Shown: positions 9,910 through 18,322, counted from the first letter of the stretch. The stretch: 64,000 bases of DNA from Alteromonadaceae bacterium BrNp21-10 (GCA_030418115.1 JAUHQD010000001.1:124001-188000), one strand, 5' to 3'. Program-made: numbers and translations. The notes: generated by a model not told the origin, from the sequence alone.

Positions 9910-10713
9910 ATGATTAATCTAAACACGAGTAATTCTGGCACGTCGTTATTGCAGCAGTTGCAAGAAAAACAAAATACATTGTTTGAACGGCTTGCTTCTG
10001 GCAAACGAGTTAACAGTGCTGCCGATGATTCGGCAGGTCAGCAGATCATTGACCGTTTAACGTCGCAAGTGTCCGGTTATCGTCAATCGGTGACTAATGC
10101 TTACGATGGAATTTCATTATCCCAAGTCGCTGAAGGCGGCTTGTCGGGTATTTCTAATGATGTAAATCGTATCCGTGAATTGGCAGTAAAGTCTGGTAAT
10201 GGATTATTAACAGCATCAGATCGTAAGGCAATTCAGTCTGAAGTGTCACAACTTCAAGATAATATTCGTCAAACTATCGACCAAACTGAGTTTGCCGGTA
10301 AGCCGTTATTGTCTTCTGATGGCGAAATTAGTTTTCAGACTGGCGCCAATGCAGGGCAAAAAATTAACGTTGGTACTAAAGATGTCGCTTCTGGTTTAGA
10401 TGATATTTTGAATGTTGATCTAAGCACGGCAAAAGGTGCTGATGCTGCTTTAGAAGCTGCCGATGATGCTGCAGAATATGTTGGTGGTGCTCGTGCTGAT
10501 TTAGGCGCGACGCAGAATCAATTTGAAAGCGCAGCGCGGAATTTAGCGCAAACAGAAGTCAATGTGGCAGCCGCCCGTGGCCGTATTCAAGATACGGATT
10601 ATGCGCAAACCACCTCAGATAATGTGTCAGCTGGCATTCAAAGTCAGGCGGCGATTGCGGTTCAAGCTCAGGCCAATCAACAACAAGGACAAGTGTTAGC
10701 CTTGCTAGGTTAA
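9910..10713 (+). CDS. fliC: flagellin, short form
   Basis: Both conserved ends of flagellin are present. The N-terminal D0/D1 coil has ERLASGKRVNSAADDSAGQ, then NAYDGISLSQVAEGGL and RIRELAV, and the C-terminal coil has AARGRIQDTDYA and the final ANQQQGQVLALLG. At 267 residues it is close to the minimal flagellin length, with almost no variable central region (about residues 140-190). The subunit is exported by the flagellar type III system and polymerises into the filament. Start: ATG with GGAGG six bases upstream. It stands alone: no other flagellar gene follows, and a strong terminator closes the unit. It lies next to a sugar-synthesis operon, which suggests possible glycosylation. Confidence 0.93.
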   Translation: MINLNTSNSGTSLLQQLQEKQNTLFERLASGKRVNSAADDSAGQQIIDRLTSQVSGYRQSVTNAYDGISLSQVAEGGLSGISNDVNRIRELAVKSGNGLLTASDRKAIQSEVSQLQDNIRQTIDQTEFAGKPLLSSDGEISFQTGANAGQKINVGTKDVASGLDDILNVDLSTAKGADAALEAADDAAEYVGGARADLGATQNQFESAARNLAQTEVNVAAARGRIQDTDYAQTTSDNVSAGIQSQAAIAVQAQANQQQGQVLALLG

Positions 10714-10745
10714 CTCAATTTAGATTGTTGAAATATTTATGTAAA

Positions 10746-10767
10746 AGCGCCGCTCGGCGCTTTTTTT
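10746..10767 (+). terminator. Rho-independent terminator of flagellin
   Basis: AGCGCC (10746-10751) and GGCGCT (10756-10761) pair around a four-base loop, followed by a run of seven T. It lies 33 bases after the flagellin stop codon, so flagellin is probably a single-gene transcript. Confidence 0.9.
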
Positions 10768-10832
10768 GTATTTGTCCAACATGCCCTAATCTTTAGTATG
10801 ATTTGCTAATGGATCGCTATTGTTGCGATCAC

Positions 10833-11207
10833 TTACATATCGATATATTGCTGATAGGTACCGTTGCCCCACGCGATCAATTTATCATTTTCGAACAGTA
10901 GCGGCGTACATTCGTCTTGGGTGGTAATGCCATCGGACTTTGTATGCTGAGTACGATAAAACATCACTTGTACAATTTTGTCGTTTATTTTTCTAGCCTC
11001 ACTGATATCGGGGGAGCCCAAGAGTTCGATAATAACTTTTCTATCAGTGCCGACTTGTAATTTATTAACTTGTACTTTGTTAAATTGCTCGCGATCTTCC
11101 CATTCCATGGTTTTTGGATCTTGCGGATACAACTCGACAACGGCAACGGCAAATAAAACGTATGCAGCAATGCCAATAGCAACACGTTTTACTATTTTTT
11201 TGCTCAT
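10833..11207 (-). CDS. DUF3192 family protein, membrane-anchored paralogue
   Basis: The conserved half contains MFYRTQHTKSDGITTQDECTPL followed by DKLIAWGN, the signature I associate with DUF3192, a family of unknown function. A hydrophobic segment at about residues 8-23 (VAIGIAAYVLFAVAVV) serves as an N-terminal anchor; it has no lipobox cysteine, unlike the paralogue at 16537-16899. I start at ATG 11207, which has AGG six bases upstream; a longer reading begins at 11228. The protein probably faces the periplasm. It may adopt a BamE/SmpA-like fold (LQVGTDRKVIIELLGSPD resembles the start of such domains), but this is a guess from pattern. Confidence 0.75.
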   Translation of the reverse strand: MSKKIVKRVAIGIAAYVLFAVAVVELYPQDPKTMEWEDREQFNKVQVNKLQVGTDRKVIIELLGSPDISEARKINDKIVQVMFYRTQHTKSDGITTQDECTPLLFENDKLIAWGNGTYQQYIDM

Positions 11208-11230
11208 GTAATACCTATGACTCAACACAT

Positions 11231-11267
11231 ATCATCAAGTACCAGTGTAATGCTGGTACTTGATGAT
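11231..11267. repeat. 15-bp perfect inverted repeat between ppnN and a DUF3192 gene
   Basis: ATCATCAAGTACCAG (11231-11245) is followed, after a seven-base spacer, by its exact reverse complement (11253-11267). The repeat lies downstream of ppnN and upstream of the DUF3192 gene, both on the minus strand. It is much longer than a typical terminator stem and has no T-tract on either strand. It could be an mRNA-stabilising hairpin, a rare palindromic repeat or a protein-binding dyad. Confidence 0.85.
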
Positions 11268-11307
11268 GCATAGTGGATTTAACGTAAAATATGGCGAAGT
11301 GACCGAA

Positions 11308-12666
11308 TTAACGAACGACTTCATAGCAAGGATTGTAGGAGCTTCCCGGTAGTTTCATTCTTTGTTGTGCGACAAATGATTTTAATAATTCATCTAGCAG
11401 TGCCATGATTTTTGGATCACCATGGATTTGATATTTACCGTGTTCGCGAATTTCTTTTAACCCCTCTGCTTTCACGTTACCTGCGACGATGACTGAAAAT
11501 GCACGACGTAATGCCGCTGCCAATTGCGGTTTAGGTTGATCAAAATGCAGGTCAAGTGATGCAACATTGGCATGGGTGGGGGCAAAGGGTTGTTGAAACT
11601 CTGGCTCAATATACAGCGACCAATTGTAATGGTATGAGTCGCCTTTCTCGCGGCGATAATTCATCACATCTTGCTGTTGACGTTTGAGAGTGCTGGCAAC
11701 CAGCGACGGGTCATCAACAATAATGGTATACAGTTGCTGCGCTTCTTCGCCTAATGTTGCGCCGATAAAGGCATCAATTGACTGAAAATACGCCTCACAT
11801 TGTTTAGGACCAGTAAGAATAATGGGCAAGCATTGATCATGATTATTCTCGTGTAGCATTATGCCTAGTAAATACAGCAATTCTTCGGCGGTACCGGCAC
11901 CACCGGGGAAGATAACAATGGCTTGAGAAATACGTACAAAAGCCTCTAAGCGCTTCTCAATATCCGGCATGATGACGAGTTCATTAACAATAGCGTTGGG
12001 TGGCTCAGCCGCGATGATGCCGGGTTCGGTAATGCCTAAGTAACGCCCTTGAGGGTAACGCTGCTTTGCATGGCCAATAGTAGCGCCCTTCATTGGTCCT
12101 TTCATGGCGCCAGGGCCGCAACCGGTGCAAATATTTAATTCCCGTAAACCAAGTTGATAGCCGACCTCCTTGGTGTATTGATATTCTACTTCGCCAATGG
12201 AATGACCACCCCAGCACACTACCATGTTGGGTTCGACGTCGGGTTTGATGGTTTCTGCATTGCGCAGCATATCAAATACCATGTGGGTAATATGTGCAGG
12301 GTCAGTTAATTTACTGAGATTATTGTCTTCGTATTTGGCCGCCATATGTACTAAGTCACGTAGTACGGCGAATAAATGCTCATGTACGCCTTTGATGAGT
12401 TTGCCATCTACAAAGGCTAATTCTGGAGGGTTAATTAATTCAATTTTGACCCCGCGCTCACGGCGTAGTAGTTGGATATCAAAATCTTCATAGGGGGCAA
12501 ACATGCTTTCGAAGTTATCCATTTCTGCGCCACTATTGAGTACCGCTAGGCAGCAATTTCGCACGAGTCGATATAGCTCGTTGGTCGTGGATTTTTGCAG
12601 ACGGTCGACTTCGTATTGTGAAAGTTGGCTCATTGAGCCCATAGGGTTAAGTTGTACTCTATTCAT
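11308..12666 (-). CDS. ppnN: pyrimidine/purine nucleotide 5'-monophosphate nucleosidase PpnN (YgdH)
   Basis: The protein (452 residues, near the 454 of E. coli PpnN) has the LOG-type phosphoribohydrolase core: GPGAMKG at 184-190, then PGGAGTAEE at 254-262, which bind the nucleotide phosphate. The flanking N- and C-terminal regions are the PpnN-specific domains that bind (p)ppGpp in E. coli. It hydrolyses nucleoside monophosphates to base and ribose 5-phosphate in the cytoplasm and is stimulated by the stringent alarmone. The gene is followed by the long inverted repeat and preceded, 18 bases away on the same strand, by a diguanylate cyclase with which it may share a transcript. Confidence 0.95.
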   Translation of the reverse strand: MNRVQLNPMGSMSQLSQYEVDRLQKSTTNELYRLVRNCCLAVLNSGAEMDNFESMFAPYEDFDIQLLRRERGVKIELINPPELAFVDGKLIKGVHEHLFAVLRDLVHMAAKYEDNNLSKLTDPAHITHMVFDMLRNAETIKPDVEPNMVVCWGGHSIGEVEYQYTKEVGYQLGLRELNICTGCGPGAMKGPMKGATIGHAKQRYPQGRYLGITEPGIIAAEPPNAIVNELVIMPDIEKRLEAFVRISQAIVIFPGGAGTAEELLYLLGIMLHENNHDQCLPIILTGPKQCEAYFQSIDAFIGATLGEEAQQLYTIIVDDPSLVASTLKRQQQDVMNYRREKGDSYHYNWSLYIEPEFQQPFAPTHANVASLDLHFDQPKPQLAAALRRAFSVIVAGNVKAEGLKEIREHGKYQIHGDPKIMALLDELLKSFVAQQRMKLPGSSYNPCYEVVR

Positions 12667-12684
12667 TATTTTATTACCTAATTA

Positions 12685-14244
12685 TTATTGAATAACGCAG
12701 CAATTGCGACCATCGGACTTTGCTTTATAGAGGGCGCTATCAGCGCGTTCAAAGGCACTCTCGACGGTATCATCGCTGGTTAACTGTGTTGCACCAATGG
12801 ATATGGTGATGGTCACATTTTTGTTTTTGAATTTGAAAGGAATATGGGCAATATGCTCACGTATGCTTTCAAGGGGGGGACGTAATTGTTCTTGGTTGGT
12901 TTGCGGCAGTAATAACACAAATTCTTCCCCCCCCCAGCGTGCAATAAAGTCTGAACCGCGAAGCTGACGCTGAATGTGTTGTGCAATAACCTGTAAGGTT
13001 TTATCGCCGGCGGTATGTCCATAGTGGTCATTAATATTTTTAAATAAATCAATATCAATCAGTGCAAAACTTAAGGCATGGCCATAACGCTGCCAGCGCG
13101 CTATTTCCACTTCCACTCGTTCTGTGTAAGCCAGACGATTAGGGATTTGGGTTAATGGGTCGGTATGGCTGTTGGATTTTTGCTCCGATAAACGATGTTT
13201 ATAGCTAGCTGCTTGCTGCTCTAAAGTGGTTAATTGCGCTTGCATGGCGCTGAGTAAATTTATTAAGTTTAATTGCTCGTCATGGTCGGCATTTTCTCGC
13301 TCGTTCAGTGACAGACTTAAGCGTTGTAAATATTCTGCTGTTTGCTGTTTAAGTTGCTCAAGATCTTGTGCATTTTCAACCGCATCACCAATATCAACTA
13401 ACTGAGATTTAATGGCATCATTGGCTTTCTTTTTAGTTTCAAGATTAATCTCAGTATGCTTGATGGAATGATCAATAGACGCCGACATGTCGTTAAGCGC
13501 GGTATGCATGCTGATAACAAATTTTTCGGCATATTGACGTTCATCAATTACCTCTTTAAGAATTGCTTTAATGATGATCAAGCAACATTCTAGGAGTTCT
13601 TGATGGCTAATACCTTGAATAATTCGTTGGCGGATATTCTTTAGCTCTGACTCCTGTTCTTTGCTGGGGGGAAGTTGGTTAACTAATTGCAGTAATTCAT
13701 CACATATCTGTTGATGTAAAGTGTCAGTGGGGGCGGGGTGGTTAGCAATATCTTGGCTCGGTGTTGACGCACCTTCATGATTTTGTAACGCCTGTTTGTA
13801 CAAAAGCAGCGCTTGCTCAAAATGTGGCAGTGAATTGAAAATAGTGGTTTCAGCTTGCTGTAAACCCGATAAAAACGTTAACGCTTGTTGTTTAACCGCT
13901 TCTTCTACTTTATCTTCGGATTGTAATTGCTTGATGGATTGCTGTAGCAAATCCCAAGTTTTACGATTTTTAAGCTTGAAGTTATCTGCATAACGTTCAA
14001 TTAAACTATTAGTTTTATTGATACTACTTTCGGCAAGGGCAAAATTGGCTTTACCACCGAGGTGGGAACGCAGGATATTCAACTCTTCATCTAATTCTTT
14101 ATGAGCCCCATCATAGAAGCGGGTAACACGAATAATGAACTGACTCAGCAGCTCTATTTGATGCTTGAAGCTACGGATTAACTTGGTTTGGCTGTTTTTT
14201 AATGTTTCGAGTTCTTTTTTTAATTTTATAATTTCCATATTCAT
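12685..14244 (-). CDS. cytoplasmic diguanylate cyclase with long coiled-coil N-terminus
   Basis: The C-terminal third is a GGDEF domain, beginning DPLTQIPNRLAY and carrying GGEEF at residues 438-442. An intact inhibitory I-site RGSD sits at 429-432, so it should make cyclic di-GMP from GTP with product inhibition. The first roughly 330 residues have no transmembrane segment and are mostly helical with heptad-like stretches (for example LEQLKQQTAEYLQRLSLSL), plus a conserved-looking block HLGGKANFALAESSINKT. I do not recognise a named sensor domain there. It lies upstream of ppnN on the same strand. The first ATG was used; a second lies two codons later. Confidence 0.88.
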   Translation of the reverse strand: MNMEIIKLKKELETLKNSQTKLIRSFKHQIELLSQFIIRVTRFYDGAHKELDEELNILRSHLGGKANFALAESSINKTNSLIERYADNFKLKNRKTWDLLQQSIKQLQSEDKVEEAVKQQALTFLSGLQQAETTIFNSLPHFEQALLLYKQALQNHEGASTPSQDIANHPAPTDTLHQQICDELLQLVNQLPPSKEQESELKNIRQRIIQGISHQELLECCLIIIKAILKEVIDERQYAEKFVISMHTALNDMSASIDHSIKHTEINLETKKKANDAIKSQLVDIGDAVENAQDLEQLKQQTAEYLQRLSLSLNERENADHDEQLNLINLLSAMQAQLTTLEQQAASYKHRLSEQKSNSHTDPLTQIPNRLAYTERVEVEIARWQRYGHALSFALIDIDLFKNINDHYGHTAGDKTLQVIAQHIQRQLRGSDFIARWGGEEFVLLLPQTNQEQLRPPLESIREHIAHIPFKFKNKNVTITISIGATQLTSDDTVESAFERADSALYKAKSDGRNCCVIQ

Positions 14245-14600
14245 TCTTTTGTGAATACTCCAATGGATGAGGGCAATACTTGTGACGCTTACCTTTACTA
14301 TATCTATAGTTGCCTATATGTCGAATTTTGTTCCTAAATACAAAGTAAAACAATATGACAAGCAATTGCAGCGTGGTGTTATTAAAACAACAATAACACA
14401 GCAATTAATAACGTAAATTGATGATGGATAGATGACAATGTTGTTTGTATTGAGTTCATGCTGTGCATGTTGATAGGACTAACCCATGCCACTGTGATTG
14501 CTTCATTCCTCATGCTTAGCTAACCAGTTTTGATATCGGTTGTTCAATGGTAATCAGAGGAATTATAGTCGTCACAATCATTAAATATTGCCGACAATTA
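14245..14600. other. gene-free region between queF and the diguanylate cyclase gene
   Basis: No convincing coding sequence lies in this 356-base stretch. It contains one clear dyad, GTGTTATT (14376-14383) and AATAACAC (14392-14399) around an eight-base spacer. The dyad is about 130 bases upstream of the cyclase start on the minus strand and could be an operator. The promoter of the cyclase-ppnN unit must also lie here, but I could not assign its -35 and -10 elements with confidence. No T-tract terminator was seen behind queF. Confidence 0.5.
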
Positions 14601-15437
14601 TTATTGGCGGGCTAGCCGAATGTTGCCCCAGCAAGACTCAAAATTACTTCTAAAGGGATTAATGTCTAAGCCGCCTCGGCGGGTATAACGGGCATACACC
14701 GATAACTCGTTAGGTTGGCACAGTTGTTTAATATCACAAAAAATTCGTTCAACGCATTGCTCATGAAATTCGTTGTGCTGGCGGAACGAAATCAAATAGC
14801 GTAGTAAACTAGCATGGTCTATTTGTGGGCCTTGATAGCGAATGGCAATGCTGGCCCAATCTGGTTGATGGGTGATCAAACAGTTGGATTTGAGTAAATG
14901 GCTGTTAAGGGTTTCCGTTACTGTGGTCGCGTTGTTTTGCAACGTTAAGATGCTGCGGTCTGGGTTATAACAATCAACGCTAATATCCAAATCATCCAGA
15001 TTGACCCCGGGTAATTCCTGTAATTGAAATTGTTGAAACTCAGTACTGCTATAAACCTGTACATCTACCGGCACCCCCGCACAGGCCGACAAGTCTTTGG
15101 TAATCACATTTTTTACTTCGTCAAAATGCTCAAACTGGCTTTGGTTGAAACTATTGAGGTAAAGCTTAAATGACTTGGACTCAACAATATTAGGCGAACT
15201 ATAAGGCACACTGGCGGTTAAAATGGCCACGCAGGGCTTACCCTTAAGATTTAACCATGACAATTCATACCCCGTCCATAAATCGACGCCGGTAAAAGGT
15301 TGTTGTGTAACAATATTTAAGGATTCGCGATTGAGCTTTCGCGGCACTGCTTGCAATAAATGCGGCGCATATTGATCAATATACTCAACAGTTTTACCTA
15401 AACTTAGCTGATCTAAGGCTGGGTCTTTATATGTCAT
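14601..15437 (-). CDS. queF: NADPH-dependent 7-cyano-7-deazaguanine reductase QueF (long form)
   Basis: At 278 residues this is the E. coli-type two-domain QueF. The family motif is [13 protein letters not shown] (86-98). The catalytic cysteine C186 lies in [12 protein letters not shown], with the catalytic aspartate D193, each shifted by four from E. coli C190/D197. It reduces the nitrile preQ0 to the amine preQ1, the precursor of queuosine in tRNA, in the cytoplasm. GGGAAAG lies just upstream of the ATG. It diverges from syd across 61 bases, a pairing common in this group. Confidence 0.97.
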   Translation of the reverse strand: MTYKDPALDQLSLGKTVEYIDQYAPHLLQAVPRKLNRESLNIVTQQPFTGVDLWTGYELSWLNLKGKPCVAILTASVPYSSPNIVESKSFKLYLNSFNQSQFEHFDEVKNVITKDLSACAGVPVDVQVYSSTEFQQFQLQELPGVNLDDLDISVDCYNPDRSILTLQNNATTVTETLNSHLLKSNCLITHQPDWASIAIRYQGPQIDHASLLRYLISFRQHNEFHEQCVERIFCDIKQLCQPNELSVYARYTRRGGLDINPFRSNFESCWGNIRLARQ

Positions 15438-15498
15438 TCTAACTTTCCCGACGGTAGAATAGGGTATTGTACCTTGTTTAAAGTAAGCTGTTTATCCC

Positions 15499-16065
15499 AT
15501 GCAAGAAAATTTGAATCTGTGTCACGTCCTTGATGAGTTTATGCAAACGTTGCAAGCCGCACTGACCGAGTCCTTAGAGTATCCCGACAATGCACTGCTC
15601 ACCGAATTTGATGAACAATGGCCATCACCTTGTGTCATTTCGACTGACAATAATGATGATCAGAGCTGTTGGCTGCCGGTGCGTAAAACAAAAACGACGG
15701 CATTTGATAATTTAGAACAAGCAGTAAAGCTGACATTACACCCCGATATTAAAGCGTTTTATAGCCGTTATTATAGCGACCCACTGAATGCTAATTCTTC
15801 CAGAGGCGCATTGCAGCTGCTGCAAGTCTGGAATGATGACGATTTTGAGCGTCTACAGACTAACTTAATCGGCCATATTTTAATGAAGCAACGATTACGC
15901 CAGCCGGTAACGTTATTTTTTGCATTGACCGATGAAGATGATTTTATCCTCAGTGTGGATAATGCTAGCGGCGAAGTGTTGTTAGAGCAGGTCGGTCAAA
16001 AAGCTCGAGAAGTGTTATCCCCCAATCTAGCGACTTTTATTCAATCCCTTCAACCACTGATTTAG
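15499..16065 (+). CDS. syd: SecY-interacting protein Syd
   Basis: The protein of 188 residues matches Syd in length and sequence, with WLPVRKTKT, then FYSRYYSDPLNAN and the LIGHILMKQRLRQPVTLFFA block. Syd is a small cytoplasmic protein that binds SecY at the inner membrane and is thought to act in quality control of the translocon. No signal peptide or membrane span is present, as expected. It is transcribed divergently from queF and converges on a small hypothetical gene three bases beyond its stop. Confidence 0.95.
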   Translation: MQENLNLCHVLDEFMQTLQAALTESLEYPDNALLTEFDEQWPSPCVISTDNNDDQSCWLPVRKTKTTAFDNLEQAVKLTLHPDIKAFYSRYYSDPLNANSSRGALQLLQVWNDDDFERLQTNLIGHILMKQRLRQPVTLFFALTDEDDFILSVDNASGEVLLEQVGQKAREVLSPNLATFIQSLQPLI

Positions 16066-16068
16066 CCA

Positions 16069-16365
16069 TTACTTAGCTTGTTGTAACATCTTTATAGCAG
16101 CGGTGAGCTCGGCGACCTGCTGCTCTAGCTGTTGTATCCGAAGCTCTAGATTGTCATTGGCTGCAGGTTTTATGTTTGCTGGTGGAGTTGCCAATTGTGC
16201 CAGTAGCGTCTGTGGATTTTGTTTCCATTGTTGCAGTACTTTAATAATGGCCTGCATGGGCAATGGCTCCGCGCTATGGCCTTTGATGAGTGCCACACTG
16301 GGCGTCAGACCTTTTTCGCTAATATGCTGACAGGCTTGAATAATCTTTTGTTGAATGACTGACAT
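16069..16365 (-). CDS. small putative DNA-binding protein with C-terminal coiled coil
   Basis: This 98-residue protein has two parts. Residues 1-52 (IIQACQHISEKGLTPSVALIKG, then AIIKVLQQWKQNP) look like a helix-turn-helix similar to the N-terminal domain of KfrA-type proteins. Residues 70-95 form a leucine-rich coiled coil (LELRIQQLEQQVAELTAAI) that probably dimerises it. KfrA proteins bind DNA near plasmid replication genes; nothing plasmid-like is visible here, so a chromosomal role should be assumed. The match is by pattern only, and the function remains unknown. It converges on syd with a three-base gap and has its own upstream region of about 170 bases. Confidence 0.6.
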   Translation of the reverse strand: MSVIQQKIIQACQHISEKGLTPSVALIKGHSAEPLPMQAIIKVLQQWKQNPQTLLAQLATPPANIKPAANDNLELRIQQLEQQVAELTAAIKMLQQAK

Positions 16366-16536
16366 GTTTTCTCTTTAGTGATAATGACGAATAAATAGTG
16401 TGAATTACCAAGGTCGTAGCGCTATTTTAAGCTAAAAAACAAAAAATACTTTAAATACAATGCGTTAAAAGTTGGTTCCGAAATTGCATTTTATTACTTT
16501 TGGTAAATAAGTAGTTTGATTATAAACGAGGATAAA

Positions 16537-16899
16537 ATGAAAAAAACTTTAATTGCAGCAGTACTAATAACTCCCATTGTATTGAGTGGCTGTGTTGTCT
16601 CGGTTGATGGTCGAGATGATAATCATTGGAAAAAAGGCTGGAAAGATACCGAATTTCAAAATCGCCAAAAAATTTCTGAATTGTCGGTGAACTTATCTAT
16701 CGAGGATATTCGCAGCGCAATGGGTGTGGCGGAATTTAACGAATTATACCAACGAGATGGGGCAAATATACAAGTGTTATATTACCGCACCCAACGTACT
16801 GAAGATGACGGCATCACCACTAAAGATGAATGCACGCCATTAGTATTTAAAAATGGTATTTTGATTGGTTGGGGAAATACTGTGTTTTCCTCTATTTAA
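16537..16899 (+). CDS. DUF3192 family lipoprotein
   Basis: The protein begins with a lipoprotein signal: charged MKKT, a hydrophobic run, then the lipobox VLSGC, so Cys19 would be acylated in the membrane. The rest matches DUF3192, with LYYRTQRTEDDGITTKDECTPL followed by LIGWGN, and is clearly paralogous to the gene at 10833-11207. ATG 16537 is chosen because GAGG lies five bases upstream and the signal sequence starts cleanly there; the frame extends back to 16516. The gene converges on a DUF2789 gene, and the four bases TTAA contain both stop codons. Its function is unknown. Confidence 0.82.
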   Translation: MKKTLIAAVLITPIVLSGCVVSVDGRDDNHWKKGWKDTEFQNRQKISELSVNLSIEDIRSAMGVAEFNELYQRDGANIQVLYYRTQRTEDDGITTKDECTPLVFKNGILIGWGNTVFSSI

Positions 16900-17126
16900 C
16901 GCAATTGCACATTTAAATGATCAATGACGTCAGCCCAATTGGCGTCTTCATCAATGGCATTTTGCAGGAATGTCGCCTGATTTTTATTCCAAAATGGCGC
17001 ATCAGCCAATTGAGTTGACTGATTTAGGCCACGATGATTGTCGATAAAACCCTCAATAGCTTGTTCATCACTGGCTAAACCAAGTTGTTCAAATAATGTC
17101 TTAAATGAAGGGTGACTTAAGTCCAT
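16896..17126 (-). CDS. DUF2789 family protein
   Basis: This 76-residue acidic protein matches the small DUF2789 family from end to end: LFEQLGLASDEQAIEGFIDNH, the central LADAPFWNKNQATFL, and the final DWADVIDHLN-type ending (here NWADVIDHLN). No function is established. It has no signal peptide or membrane span and is probably cytoplasmic and helical. It overlaps the convergent DUF3192 lipoprotein gene by four bases at the stop codons. Confidence 0.88.
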   Translation of the reverse strand: MDLSHPSFKTLFEQLGLASDEQAIEGFIDNHRGLNQSTQLADAPFWNKNQATFLQNAIDEDANWADVIDHLNVQLR

Positions 17127-17292
17127 ATCTTCTCCTATAACATTGAAAAACCTACACTGTTTTAATTGTAGCCTATGTTGTCCACTCTGTGTGACTTAAA
17201 CGAATATTATCTATCAATGTAAATAAACTGTTAACAAAGTGTGCTGGGTAAGGTACATTTTGCGCAATTATTGCCATTACGTACTCTTATTT

Positions 17293-17931
17293 ATGATTGC
17301 TGAATTAGCACCAGTCCCAGACAAAATAAAAGCGGTGTATCTTGCTGCTGAAGATTTAAAGATTGCAGGATCAATTTTGTATCAGGCTTATCATGATGAT
17401 CCGCTGTTTAAAGATATTTTTCAGTTTGAAAAAGAAGGCTATGAGCCACGCCTGCGGGCAGCGATACGTGAAGAGCTCAACGCCTTTTGGCAAGCGAAGC
17501 AACCCATGATTGGTTTGTTCGAAGATGAACGTTTACTTGCCGTTGCTTGTTTAATCGCCCCAGATTCGACCTTCGGGCCTCAGCGTTTTTGGCACTGGCG
17601 TTTGAAAATGTTATTGACAGCTGGTTTTTTAGGTACCCGTTGTATGGTTGAGAAAGAAACGCTTATCCAGCAACATATGCCAGCCTCTCGCCATCATATG
17701 CTGTCCTTTATTGGTGTGCATCCAGATTACCAACATGCAGGTTTAGGGCATATTTTAATGAGTGCCATTGACTCGTTGATGATGGAAGATACTAATAGTG
17801 AAGGTGTTGGTGTGTATGTGACGGTAGACAAATGTTTGGCCTTTTTCAAAGACGGCCAATACGATTTAGTCGAGCAGCTAAAGGTAGGGGCCATTGCTGG
17901 GCATATTATGTTTCGTCATCGTCCGAAATAA
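17293..17931 (+). CDS. GNAT family N-acetyltransferase
   Basis: The C-terminal half has the GNAT acetyl-CoA-binding motif: LSFIGVHPDYQHAGLGHILM contains the Q/RxxGxG/A pattern (here QHAGLG), followed by DSLMMED and VTVDKCLAFF. An N-terminal domain with a hydrophobic helix (KMLLTAGFLGTRCMV) precedes it. The substrate is unknown. The start is uncertain: the frame opens at GTG 17239, but ATG 17293 gives a protein starting MIAELAPVPDK without the odd hydrophobic leader, and neither has a good ribosome binding site. It is followed nine bases later by a DUF962 gene, so the two are probably co-transcribed. Confidence 0.82.
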   Translation: MIAELAPVPDKIKAVYLAAEDLKIAGSILYQAYHDDPLFKDIFQFEKEGYEPRLRAAIREELNAFWQAKQPMIGLFEDERLLAVACLIAPDSTFGPQRFWHWRLKMLLTAGFLGTRCMVEKETLIQQHMPASRHHMLSFIGVHPDYQHAGLGHILMSAIDSLMMEDTNSEGVGVYVTVDKCLAFFKDGQYDLVEQLKVGAIAGHIMFRHRPK

Positions 17932-17940
17932 CACTCAGTC

Positions 17941-18267
17941 ATGTCCAGCATAAATAGCTTTAAGGAATTCTATCCTTATTATCTGCAGGAGCATCGCCAT
18001 CCCGTTTGCCGACGATTACATTATATCGGCAGCTTGCTGGTGATTGCTGTTTTAGTAACAGCCATTGTCCAAGCCCAATGGACATTATTGTGGTTGTTAC
18101 CGATCATTGGCTACGGCTTTGCATGGCTTGGTCATTTTGTGTTTGAAAAAAATAAACCTGCAACCTTTCAATACCCCTTCTATAGTCTTGCGGCTGATTG
18201 GATCATGCTTAAAGATGCACTACTTTCACTGCTTGGTTTCGCGACGCCGCTGGATAGGCTTAAATAG
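17941..18267 (+). CDS. DUF962/Mpo1-like membrane protein
   Basis: This 108-residue protein has the features of the Mpo1/YGL010w (DUF962) family: EHRHPVCRRLHYIG near residues 17-30 and WLGHFVFEKNKPATFQYP in the second half, with conserved histidines. Two hydrophobic segments (about residues 30-60) cross the membrane. Yeast Mpo1 is an iron-dependent dioxygenase that shortens 2-hydroxy fatty acids using these histidines; for bacterial members this role is inferred. The gene follows the acetyltransferase closely. No terminator was recognised between it and the CsrB region. Confidence 0.88.
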   Translation: MSSINSFKEFYPYYLQEHRHPVCRRLHYIGSLLVIAVLVTAIVQAQWTLLWLLPIIGYGFAWLGHFVFEKNKPATFQYPFYSLAADWIMLKDALLSLLGFATPLDRLK

Positions 18268-18322
18268 TCGCCAAGGCTTCCCATGGTGGGCAAAATCAAG
18301 CGTCTACTTTTCCTAGTCGCTG

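Noticed and set aside
14376-14399. Dyad considered as a queF or diguanylate cyclase terminator
   Set aside because: It is AT-rich, lacks a T-tract and lies upstream of the cyclase rather than after queF; it is kept only as a possible operator.
15438-15498. preQ1 riboswitch upstream of queF
   Set aside because: The queF-syd gap is only 61 bases and shows no preQ1-type stem and A-rich tail. Regulation of this kind is also not usual for long-form QueF.
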